Part shown: positions 36,683-46,031 of the stretch, one piece after another
Numbering within the stretch: the first letter of the stretch is position 1
Layout of the letters: every line of letters begins with the position of its first letter
Assembly: GCF_030272615.1 (NCBI RefSeq)
Contig: NC_081408.1
Coordinates: 766,109,330-766,173,329, forward strand
Length of the DNA stretch: 64,000 bases
Direction of reading: 5' to 3'
From: Cryptomeria japonica
Lineage: Eukaryota; Streptophyta; Pinopsida; Cupressales; Cupressaceae
Translations under genes and position numbers: made by a program
The notes under the pieces: model-generated
What the model was told of the DNA's origin: nothing
Database searches by the model: none
Seen by the model: the letters and a program-made list of their open reading frames with translations, nothing else

Positions 36683-36996
36683 CAATAGAGCTACAATTTG
36701 TGTATAAAAGTGCTAAAACAACAATAGGGCTACAACATGTATCCAACAATGCTACAACTATGACACACATGCGCTAAAACAACAAAAGAGCTAAAACCAC
36801 TACCCAATCATGCTATTACCTGGCAATAGCGCTAACACTACCCTACAACAGTGCTAAAAAACCGACTACGCTAAAACTACTAGACAAATGCGCTAACACT
36901 TGCGACTGCGCTAAAACTACTATCCAATAGCGCTATAGCGACACAAAAGTGCTATTTTAGCTGACAAAATCGCTAAAACATAGTCTTAGCGCTATT
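36683..36996 (-). repeat. 3' array: reverse complement of the leader repeat
   Basis: About 15 degenerate CAANAGYGCTAAA units at about 20-bp spacing, for example CAATAGCGCTAACA near 36825 and CAAATGCGCTAACA near 36885. Each is the reverse complement of the leader unit TTTAGCRCTNTTG at 22118-22334. The array lies within the intron of the antisense PMD gene. Confidence 0.85.
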
Positions 36997-37241
36997 GTCT
37001 TGGTTGGACTTTGACACTTGCAAAAACACATAAAAAATGCACAAAACGTAAAATTCACAATTTTCATACCATTGATCTGTAGTCATCTGGCTGTTGGAAT
37101 AGATGGATCTACTCTAGCTGATGATCTGCTATGGGTACTGACATGATGACTGCTACTCACTCCTTGACAAAAGGTCACTATCAGAGCTCAACGTTGCAAA
37201 GGAGATAGGTGCAAATGAGGTTGTTTTACCCCTTCCCCTCC

Positions 37242-37249
37242 ATATATAC
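37242..37249 (-). promoter_or_regulatory. Candidate TATA box for the antisense PMD gene
   Basis: On the minus strand TATATATGG lies in a G-rich context (GGAGGGGTATATATGGAGGG), about 100 bp upstream of the exon-1 ATG at 37144. The second Tat element has TATAAGATA at the same distance. Confidence 0.6.
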
Positions 37250-37548
37250 CCCTCCAACCCTAAACCAATTTTACCCCGCTCATCGTCGTGGTCCCCGTGA
37301 ACTTCAAACATCTCTCGTTTCTCCGTTTTAACTCCAATTTCTTCTATTCTTTCACCGTTATTGCTAAATTCTTTTGTTCTGCCTACCCGCCAATTCTCAT
37401 TCTTTTTCAAGAGATCGCCCGATTTTTCAAAAAATTTCGGCCCATCTGTCGAGGGGGCATACCACCCATTAAATTAACATTAATGGGGGCATATTTCTTC
37501 ACGCCTATTTTTCTTTCTTTGAAATGACGTGATAAACCGCACCATCTC
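37250..37548. other. 3' untranslated region upstream of the polypurine tract
   Basis: No gene. It contains TCGAGGGGGCAT at 37449-37460, 111 bp before the LTR, conserved with the second Tat element. Confidence 0.5.
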
Positions 37549-37561
37549 AAAGAGGGACAAA
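37549..37561 (+). promoter_or_regulatory. Polypurine tract of the Tat element
   Basis: AAAGAGGGACAAA directly abuts the 3' LTR start at 37562. The second Tat element has AAAGAGGGGCAAAA in the same place. Confidence 0.8.
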
Positions 37562-39009
37562 TGTAGTCACATAAATTTGTCCACTTAATTAAATGAATAC
37601 TTACTATTTTTTTGATTAATAAACCATCAGCAAGCAGTTAATTAAATTAACATTTAATTAATTCATCCTCAAAACCCCTTCTCCTATTAATTAAATAAAT
37701 TATTGAATTTATTTAAATTATTTCTTTAAACTAAATTCACAATCAATTAAATAAATAAATCATATTTATTTAATTTAACCCCTTTCCTCTTTTAAATAAA
37801 TAAATATTTAATTATTTAAATCACTAAACAAATTCCTCCCACTTGCATTCTCCTACAAATGCAAGTTGCAACCACAATTGAAATAAATAAATTTTATTTT
37901 AATTAAAATCCTATTTTCCCTCACCCACCAAACCCACTTGCAATCCTAAATCCCCTTCTATATTTTTCTAACCACTTTCTAATCATTCCTTATTAGGCTA
38001 ATCCCATCTCCTAAATATTGTCACATTCCTAAGCAACTTGGAGTCACAAAACATTTAATGCTTTATGTGTTCAACAAGCTAACCCCTAAAGTCTTCCAAA
38101 CCACTAATGGCTCTTACATGACCATTAATGGCTCTTACATAACCATTTATGGTTAACTCAACTCACCCACATGGTTAGAGACTTTCTCTCTAACTCAACC
38201 TCCATTTGACTCATGGGTCTCTTCAAGCATTTATTACTTTGACCATGGTTATCCTCACTAACTCTTGCACAAGAGTTTATCCATTGGATAAAAGCATTAT
38301 TTATTGGATTATGGCTTTATTCATTCAACTCAGCATTAACCTTACCTCCCAAGTTAACCTTCAAGTCATGTCAAGCATTTAATGCTTCTTCCCTCTCCCC
38401 TCAACCCATCTCATGTTGACATTTGTCATCCTGAGATTGGATTGGAAAACCTCACATGGATCATAAACCCATCAATCCTGGCCCTTTTTGAGATTACTCA
38501 ATCTCAACCCTCCATTGCTCCATTTTACCTATAAATAGAGCTCATTTCTTCATAATCCAGATCCTGAAATCTTGTATGCATCTAAGTTCTAGTGAATTTT
38601 AGAGAGTATTTTAACATAATAGTCCATATTGTCTTTTGGCTAAAATTAACATTAGCTAATTAAATAATATCTCATATTTAGTTTTCTTTAACTTGCATTG
38701 GCATAATTAATCATTTTTTAATCTTGAACCTCCATAAGACATCCATAATAGTGCAAACAGCTACTGAGAGCTACACTCATTTGGAACTTGGAGAGGAGAG
38801 GAACAAGGCAAGAGTAGCTACAAACATGGTGGAGGGCATTTGGAGATGTTTTATTGCATTTCTTAGTTTGGTTAAGCTTTCTATTTTGTGTTTTATGTCC
38901 CTCTTGATAGTCTTTGATTTGTGATTTCTAACACTAACGCTGGGATTGTTTCTTGTGTGTTTATGTTTGTCTTCCTAAACATATTCTAACATCCTTTTGT
39001 AGAGCATCA
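37562..39009 (+). repeat. 3' LTR of the Tat element
   Basis: 1448 bp, matching the 5' LTR throughout, with TATAAATA at 38530-38537 and the micro-ORF copy at 38826-38924. It lacks 24 bp near 38047 and 15 bp near 38910 relative to the 5' copy. Confidence 0.92.
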
Positions 39010-39014
39010 CATAT

Positions 39015-39259
39015 CATAGACACATTCAAACCTCTACAAACAATTGAAACAAGTTTATGATGATAACATTATAACATTATACAATAGAGCTCTATAACAT
39101 CACTAAAATTTGTCCTTCATTGTACTTAAATGCTTTGATATGACACAAGTAATTAAAATTACATCTTTTTGGATACCTTGACATGGAGGATAAAAATGAT
39201 AATGTTGAAAGTACCAATGAGAGACACCTTTGACATCAATGACAACACAATGTTCAACA
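39015..39259 (-). mobile_element. Copia LTR, second part, after the Tat insertion
   Basis: It completes the LTR begun at 19441. On the minus strand it starts TGTTGAACATTGTGTTGTCA, the usual family start, directly after a polypurine tract (39260-39270), so this is the element's 3' LTR. Confidence 0.7.
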
Positions 39260-39560
39260 ATCTCCCCCATTACATTGGTGGAAAACCCAAAATTTCCCCA
39301 CTAGGAACATTATTGCAAACTCTCTCAAAGGCTCCCCTTGTGTATAATATCTACTTTTCTGAAAAACTCTCTTTCTAGAGCTCTCTTTCCTGAGCATTTT
39401 GGCCTTTTTTCTCCCCCTTTGAAATCAATGGCAAAGGGTCACATGTTGCCTTGTGCAAAGCCATCTCTCTTCCAGATTGATACATATTCAACACTTGTTT
39501 ATGTCCTTCACATCATCACAAGACCACCAAGTATTCTTGTAGTAGGAAGTTAATGCTCCC
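39260..39560 (-). promoter_or_regulatory. Copia 3' region with repeated polypurine tracts (minus strand)
   Basis: Complementary runs TCTCCCCCAT (39261), GGCTCCCCTT (about 39330), TCTCCCCCTTT (39411) and GCTCCCCTT (39553) are GGGGGAGA-type tracts on the minus strand. This is the same multi-tract layout as the Sirevirus-like element's 3' end. Confidence 0.55.
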
Positions 39561-41576
39561 CTTGAACCTGTACTTTCTCTTGAATTAAGAGGAAGGAGCT
39601 ACCACTCCTAGCACCTGTCAAACTCATTAAAAAAATGAGCACAACCACATTCTTTAATACATTTTCTTCTTTCCTAATGGCTTCAAGCATTTCTTTAGTA
39701 AGAAAAATGTAGAGAGTTTCATTAAAGGGAGGACACTTACCATTTTATCAAGAATTAGACAGGTTCTTCTCCTTTGGACGTACTCCATCTCCACTATTTC
39801 CTCCAACTCCCACCTTAAATATGACAACCTCCAAAGCCTTTTCTACATCATTTTCATTGAAAATGCCTTTATATATTTTCTAGAAACCTTTACTCTCTCC
39901 TTAATTTTTTTTCTTCCAAAACCATTGATTATGGCTCATGGTTACAAGATGAGACTTAAATCCATGAGAAAATAATCAATTCCTAATGATACCACAATCA
40001 ATAATTCACACTTAGACTCGATATCAATTCAATCCATCACAAATTGAACATCAATTCAAAATTTTAAAATTAAAATCTAACAAATTCCCACCAAAACCTA
40101 TTCTATCAATTAAAACAAACAAAAAATCACACACAAAATTCATTATCCAACTTGATAAATTATCAATCCTTCTACAAGAAAATAAAAAAATTAATCATGA
40201 ATCATAAAGAGCCCCAGTGAGAATGATAAAGAGCACTAGTGAGAATTGATTCCAAACAGAGGAGCTTCAACTATCTCCCTCAAGAACTTTAAAATTCCTC
40301 ACTAAAATTAAAAATATTTCCATCTCTTTACTCTACCTATTTAAAAAGGATCAAAGATTATATATGTTTTTTCCTTAGACAACCTATTTGTTTCTCTTTT
40401 ATTTATATCTATTTCACTTTGCTTCAATGAACAGATTATATATGTTCAATAAATCACTCTATACACAAACCAAATGCTATAAAATTGTAAAATTGTATTC
40501 AAACATAAGAAACAAAATAATTGCATTACATTTAAATATGATTGGTTATAATAAAGTTTAAATATGATCAATTGACTTTTATAACAAATTGTTTTTTAAT
40601 AATTTCTTCACTATTTAGAATAAGAAAATAACAAAAAGAAACCTTACTTAAGATAACCTAACTTCCTAAACAAACATATAAGTGATTGATACATAACTAC
40701 GCCAACATAGTCTTTGTCATAAAAGCCTCCAATTTTGTTTTATTTGAAAATAATAATAATTTAAAGTTGTAGCTAGTTGTCAAATTATTAAAATGTTAGA
40801 TTTACACCCTTAGATTTGGGGATATTTTGACATTGTAAGATGGTGATTGAGAATGACCTTTGTCCCCCTCTAACAATGAGATGGGACTACTCTTAATCTC
40901 CTCCTCACGTGGATACAAACATATCCCCTTACATCTCATTCATGTTTATGTGGATTTGTTAAAATTGATTAAACAAAGTGTTTGGTGAACAATACAAATA
41001 TTTTTTGTCTTCTACTTGGGAGACCATGAGAATTAGATTAATACAAATTGGTAAGAGAATGAATCATATTGATAGAGTGTTGAATAGTGATTGATTGTGA
41101 GCTCACATTTTGTAACATTAGGGAGAATTATTGATTAAATAACTAGGGTTTGTTATGAAAATAGGGAGCACGTGGCATAAAGAGAATGGTTGAAGTATCG
41201 GATTGTAATAAGGATGGTGACCAATCATGGAATTTATGACATTACTTATTCTTACCCAACATATAGAATTTTCCCAAAAAAAATTCACCCTATATGCTAT
41301 TTAGTTATAATAATATTTTGAGTAGTCCTTAAGAAATTATTTAATAAAGTTACATTTGCATGGTACTTGTTAGAATTGGTATGTGAATGGAAAGTTAATA
41401 CATAGTTCTTTTATAAAAAAAATTAATTGTGCCTATCCTTTTGTATTCAAGGAACACAAACTATAGGGTCATCGTCATATCACTAAGTTTTATTTCAAGT
41501 AGTTGAGTCATCACTTATATAAACAAGGGTAGTAGCATGGCTAATCTTGACCTGGCTTTTAAACCACCCTACTATT
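39561..41576. other. Intergenic or decayed copia interior, no gene recognised
   Basis: By position the first part could be the interior of the minus-strand copia, but I find no pol motif in it. Confidence 0.4.
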
Positions 41577-41791
41577 TGGTTAGTCTTAAACCACACACAC
41601 TAAGAAACATATTAAGCTTAGAGAATGTTAGTCAACTCTGAGTGTTTTAGCACTTTTAAGCCTAGAAGTGTAATCTTAGTGTGGCCACATACATTAAGCA
41701 ATATATTAAGCTTAGAAAAGTCAGTCAACTTTGAGTGTTTAACACTTTTAACCCTAGAAGTGTAAGCTTAGTGTGTGCGGTTTAAGCTGTT
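41577..41791. mobile_element. 215-bp MITE-like element, 10-bp flanking repeats
   Basis: A 20-bp inverted repeat with one mismatch (CTTAAACCACACACACTAAG at 41585-41604 against 41767-41786) lies near both ends. CCCTACTATT occurs on both outer sides, at 41567-41576 and 41792-41801. A 10-bp duplication fits Mutator-type elements. Inside, a unit of about 100 bp (ATATTAAGCTTAGA through CTAGAAGTGTAA) is duplicated in tandem. It has no coding capacity. Confidence 0.65.
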
Positions 41792-41821
41792 CCCTACTAT
41801 TCTATGAGCTGAGAGGCTAAG

Positions 41822-41868
41822 TCTAAGGGTTTTCCCTCTCTTTCGAGTAGGAGGGAGAACCCCTTATG
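41822..41868. repeat. Imperfect hairpin
   Basis: TAAGGGTTTTCCCTC and its approximate reverse complement GAGGGAGAACCCCTTA are separated by about 13 bases. The rest of 41792-42206 is A+T-rich with no gene. Confidence 0.5.
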
Positions 41869-42206
41869 TTGTTGGTCCTACTCCTACCTACACTACCTAT
41901 GCTTCTGCTACTGTTGGAGAATATGTAAAAGTAAATTGGGATGTTGCTTCTACCTGAATTAGACCTCTCAATCTTTTCATCTTAATTCTAGTTTCAAATT
42001 TTTGGTAATAATTATTTGTCATAATTAATTTAGTTTTTTGTTCTCCATCTTCAAAATACATATTTACTTGTATTATTTTATTTATATTTTTTAGATCCAA
42101 TCAAATTTGCATTTTCTAGCTCATCTCTCATGTATCTAAATTAATTAAGAAATTGGTTGAAAAAATTATTTGATTAGTCTATATATTTTTTAGTCTTAAT
42201 TAGAAG

Positions 42207-42953
42207 TGTAGACACCTAAAATTGTCATGTCTAATTAAATAAATATTTTATTTATTTATTTAATTACTTTAGCCTAATTCTTCTATTAATTAAATAAATC
42301 TGTATTTATTTAATTAATTCATTTATCCTCTTCTAACCTTATTTCTCATTTAAATAAATACTTTTATTTATTTAAATTATCCTTTTCCTAAATTAAATAA
42401 ATATCTTTTTTATTTAATTAATCCCACTTCCTCTATTAATTAAATAAATCTTTATTTATTTAATTAATTCCTACACTACCTACCCTCTCATTATTTTATT
42501 ATTTTTTTTACCTACCCTCTCATTATTTTATTATTTCTTTACCTACCCTCTAATCATAGCCGACCTCTTTTACACCTCTCAATCTTATCCCTCCATTTCT
42601 TATGGTGTCCTCTATATAAGGAGATGCTTCCTTCATTATCAAACCTTGGCTAATCAATTTATGCGTTTGACTACACTACGCTTTTCATATGAGATCCTAC
42701 TTGCAACCACATTTCCGTTCTTTGTTGAGCTCTTGTGCACATAAAATCTGAGAGCAAATATATCAAGCAAAATCAATGGAGATTCAAACCCTATTGGACA
42801 TGTGATGGTATAATCTTTGTGACTTTATTTTATTTGCATTGTCTTAGGTAATCTTCATATGTTATGGTGAATCTTTGTTGTTGTTAGGCTAGGGTTTTGT
42901 GGTTGAATTCATTTAGTCTTTCATCATTGTTGTATCCATTTTCACCATAAACA
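42207..42953 (+). repeat. 5' LTR of the Tat derivative
   Basis: 747 bp, TGTAGACACC to CATAAACA. Five A+T palindromes (42230-42474) are followed by a TATATAAG box at 42613-42620. Relative to the 3' copy it lacks 45 bp between TTAATT repeats and 15 bp between ATGGAGAT repeats. Confidence 0.92.
42613..42620 (+). promoter_or_regulatory. TATA box of the Tat derivative LTR
   Basis: TATATAAG, repeated at 48450-48457 in the 3' LTR. Confidence 0.75.
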
Positions 42954-42956
42954 TTT

Positions 42957-44327
42957 TGTGAAGTCCTAGACCTCGATCTCACATACAACATATTGCTAGG
43001 ATGCCCATGGATTCATGAGATGAGCACAGTCCCATCTACATATCATCGATGTATCAAGTTTCCTCACAATGGAGTTGAAGTGACTGTCAAAACTGACCCA
43101 AATCCATTCATATATTGTAACAATCTGCGACCTAGATCAGAAATAACAATTCCAGCCAATCGAGAAGCTATTCCTTCATCAGCATATGTGGATCCAGAAT
43201 CATTGAAAGCTTCTACATCAAAACAAGAAGACCACAAAGAAAATTTCAAGTTTAAAGACATGGGATGTGGTGAGTATATCTTTCATGTTGATCAACTCCC
43301 ACTATCTAATATGGTATTCAATCAACAAGAACAACCTAAAAACAATTTTCAATGCTAAGCAATTGGATATGAACCACCTAGTGTTGTGTCTACTAAGTCT
43401 GAATGCAAATCTCCTCTACTGGTGCAAGCATCTCTTGATATCAATAGTCCTAAGAGTGATTCCAGCGAAGAATCTATTGAGCGTATCGCCAGCTTTCTTG
43501 ATAACTCACATAGCTTTACCGTTTCATCCACTCATTCCATTTCCACTCCACTTCCAGACTTGGATCAACAAGAATTACAAAAACCCTTACTCATTGGGGA
43601 TGAAAAATCAAGCTTTGAAAAGAAAAATCTAAAAGTCAAAAATAAAGAAAAGTCCTTTAGTCCAAATCAAAATCAAAAGCTATTGGACTCTGCAAAAATC
43701 AAAGTCAAGGATAAAAATCCTATGAAGCAAAAAGAACAAGAGTTGATCTCCCCTAATATCAAAATAATTGGGGGCAAAAGTTCTAAAATTTCAAATCAAA
43801 AAGCATACTTGTTGATCCTAAGTCTCCATCATGCTATCCTACTTTCACTTCTTTTCACAATCATAAGCATTCATAACTCATCCACTTGTTTCACATATAC
43901 ATTCCCTTCTAGTGATACATCATGGACCTTTAATGGAGCTTCCTTGAAGGACTTTGTTGTCATGGATGCCCAAACTTCTTCAGGTGACACGCATACGGGT
44001 CTGTGTAGTCCACACACTAGTAATTCTATCTCAATTCCTTTATCAAGGAAGACAGACACTCAAGCTACAAATCATTCAGTCAAGGAACGTCGCAGTTACA
44101 ATCATAAGGTAAATCCTTGCATATTTGAGGTGGGTGACTTGGTTCTCAGAGAGAATCCTAAAAATCAACAAGACACAGAGAAGAAAGGCAAGTTCGAAGC
44201 AAAATGGCTTGGTCCTTACATCATCACAACAACATATGGATCGGGTGCATATCAACTTTCAACTCCAGATGGCGAACCTTTGGAGGATCCTATCAACAAC
44301 ATGCACCTTCGCAGGTTTTACACATAG
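42957..44327 (+). pseudogene. pol: Chimeric Tat pol remnant: protease tail fused to integrase tail
   Basis: A single frame of about 456 codons with only one stop (TAA at 43356). It opens right at the LTR edge with EVLDLDLTYNILLGCPWIHE and CIKFPHNGVE, the protease C terminus, matching 26960-27100 of the large element. A Ser/Lys-rich linker follows (43160-43980; a hydrophobic patch LLILSLHHAILLSLLF near 43815-43860). Then comes the integrase tail: SYNHKVNPCIFEVGDLVLRE, WLGPYIITTTYGSGAYQLST, INNMHLRRFYT, ending with TAG. Everything between, including RT and the catalytic integrase, is deleted with the frame kept. No catalytic residue remains. Confidence 0.85.
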
Positions 44328-46031
44328 CTCTTCGGAATATCCTAATTCAAAAATACAAAAAAAATCATAAAGATAAAAAATCGTTACTTGGTGAAAACCT
44401 GGCAAACAGGCCCCTTGTGACACACAAAAAAAAAATCAAAAAAGTAAAGAAAAACATTTCATCCAACGGTGAAAACCACTTCGATGGCGCCCTGGGAAAG
44501 TACCATGGTGAAAACTGGGTCACCAGTGCCATGCATAGAGACACTGCTCCTTCCTCCTTCGGGATTCATCTTCATCCTTTCACTTTGCACACACTCACAA
44601 CCTATTCACCCACAATAAAACTTACACATTCCCATCATGGCTTGTTATTGATCTACCCAAGATTGGTTCGCCATTCATAATAATCCCCCTTTTCACCCTT
44701 TCCATCGATAATAAATCAGCTCCTATCTATGGCTAAGGCAAATCCTACATCTAGTAATGGGTGTGGAATTGAGAGCATCGCCTATTCTGAGGAGTACAGT
44801 TTCTTCCAATTTTCTTCAGTCTATCCGTGCACAATCCGCAATAAAGTTTTGTCTTCTCCACAATAAAGTATCAATTTCATGGATTCAGTCAGTTTCAAAT
44901 GAGACACAACAGCAACAATGGGCTTCAACAAATCAAATCTTGCAACAGACTCAGACAACATATGGTTCAGTGCAATCTATCCTTGTTGTGAAAGTAAACA
45001 TTGTGACCACAATCAAATAAGACTTATACAAGTGACAAGAGACACTAAACTTGAGGACTATAGTGGATGTTGGTGTCAAGTCTTGGTTTTCTTTTGATTT
45101 CATCTTTTGGTGACATGTCTTTTAGCTTTTCCAGGATGTCTCTGACTAGAGATTCTATCTCCAGGATGTCTTTGACTAGAAAGGTGAGGATGGGCTATCG
45201 TCACTTATTTTTCTTTGTTGTCTGTGGATTGTCTCTTAGTAATGCTATGACTTGTCCAAGGATATGAGGACACTGTGAGTCTAGTTTGAACTGGGGCATT
45301 CCTTGTTTCTGACTATCTTATCTCCATGCAAACAGGTACAATGTCTTTCTGGGTTGAGCATATGCCTCGATTGTCATAACCTACTTGCCATAATAAAGCT
45401 CAATGATGATAACACACAAGAAGCTCTTTCACTTTCATATCTTCTATCTTCCATCCCCCTTTTTGAATTGACCTCCATCATCCTTCTTGAGTCCGTGTAG
45501 CCCATTATCACATGACTGAGTATAATGACACCAAAAAAACATTTGTATTTCATGTAGTTGCACCTGCATTACCACATATTAAGCATTTCATACATACATA
45601 TAGATATCACAATTGCATCATATTCTGCACACAACACATGCTAGCACACTTTATATTCTCATCATGTAAATAATCATTTGCATTATCATATTCATTAACA
45701 TTTTATACATTCACATTTGCATATGCACAACATATTAAAAACATAAAAGAACAAAAATATTGCATTCCATCATGTACATATTTGCATCCATATAATAATC
45801 ATCATCATAAAACATCTCATAAGCATCACATAAAAACATACATTGAATGAAACATCTCATCACATAGGTACACATGCATATAGCTACCACAAAGATGAAT
45901 CATCTCATATATATATATAAAGTGTCATGATACAATGATGTCAAAATCATATGGCTACAAAATCACCCGAAGGTGTCTACATCATAATACAAAATGGTAC
46001 AACACACTGATACATAGGGAGCCCTCTACGG
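44328..46031. other. Noncoding spacer of the Tat derivative
   Basis: It contains the GGTGAAAACC block (44390-44530), matching 32185-32290 of the large element, and a CAT-rich low-complexity region (45540-45910). No gene recognised. Confidence 0.6.

Larger units (their letters stand above)
34438..37144 (-). pseudogene. Antisense plant mobile domain (PMD) gene, two exons
   Basis: Runs opposite to gag-pol. Exon 1 is 37144-37070 (ATG, 25 codons, one stop). The intron is 37069-36397 (GTATG donor, TGTGCATGTGTAG acceptor). Exon 2 reads MLERHPAT-QLREKL, LAERLHSETYMFHLAMGEMT (the PMD signature, 36212-36168, ending ITLEDV), GSIAWEEIAALYEPLQAVLSG, VEGWGQFIECMVMDGTRYAW, PRPVCLRFRAVDQPYVYM (35763 on), and CEPWEDDVEALSYVFMTHFF. 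A Gly/Glu-rich low-complexity part (35230-35040), a coiled coil (34878-34678) and a tail QSSGGVMGPPR end it. PMD proteins are plant nuclear proteins, some host-domesticated (MAIN, MAIL1), and PMDs are known as transposon passengers. At least ten stops kill it. Exon 2's frame needs one base fewer at the junction than in the second element. Exon limits are inferred. Confidence 0.82.
20534..39009 (+). mobile_element. 18.5-kb Ty3/gypsy Tat-lineage retrotransposon
   Basis: LTRs at 20534-22022 and 37562-39009 are flanked by perfect CATAT duplications (20529-20533, 39010-39014). The interior holds a primer site, a 2.6-kb leader, gag, one protease-RT-RNase H-integrase frame with a second RNase H, a 2.3-kb low-complexity spacer, an antisense PMD gene, and a polypurine tract. 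The duplicated RNase H and the antisense extra gene point to the Tat lineage (Ogre/Retand relatives). It is dead: more than ten stops in pol and several frame changes. The LTRs differ by small indels (24 and 15 bp) and scattered transitions. Confidence 0.93.

Noticed and set aside
41585-41786. Possible tRNA or other structured RNA because of the paired ends
   Set aside because: No tRNA arm pattern; the paired ends plus flanking 10-bp repeats are better explained by a MITE.
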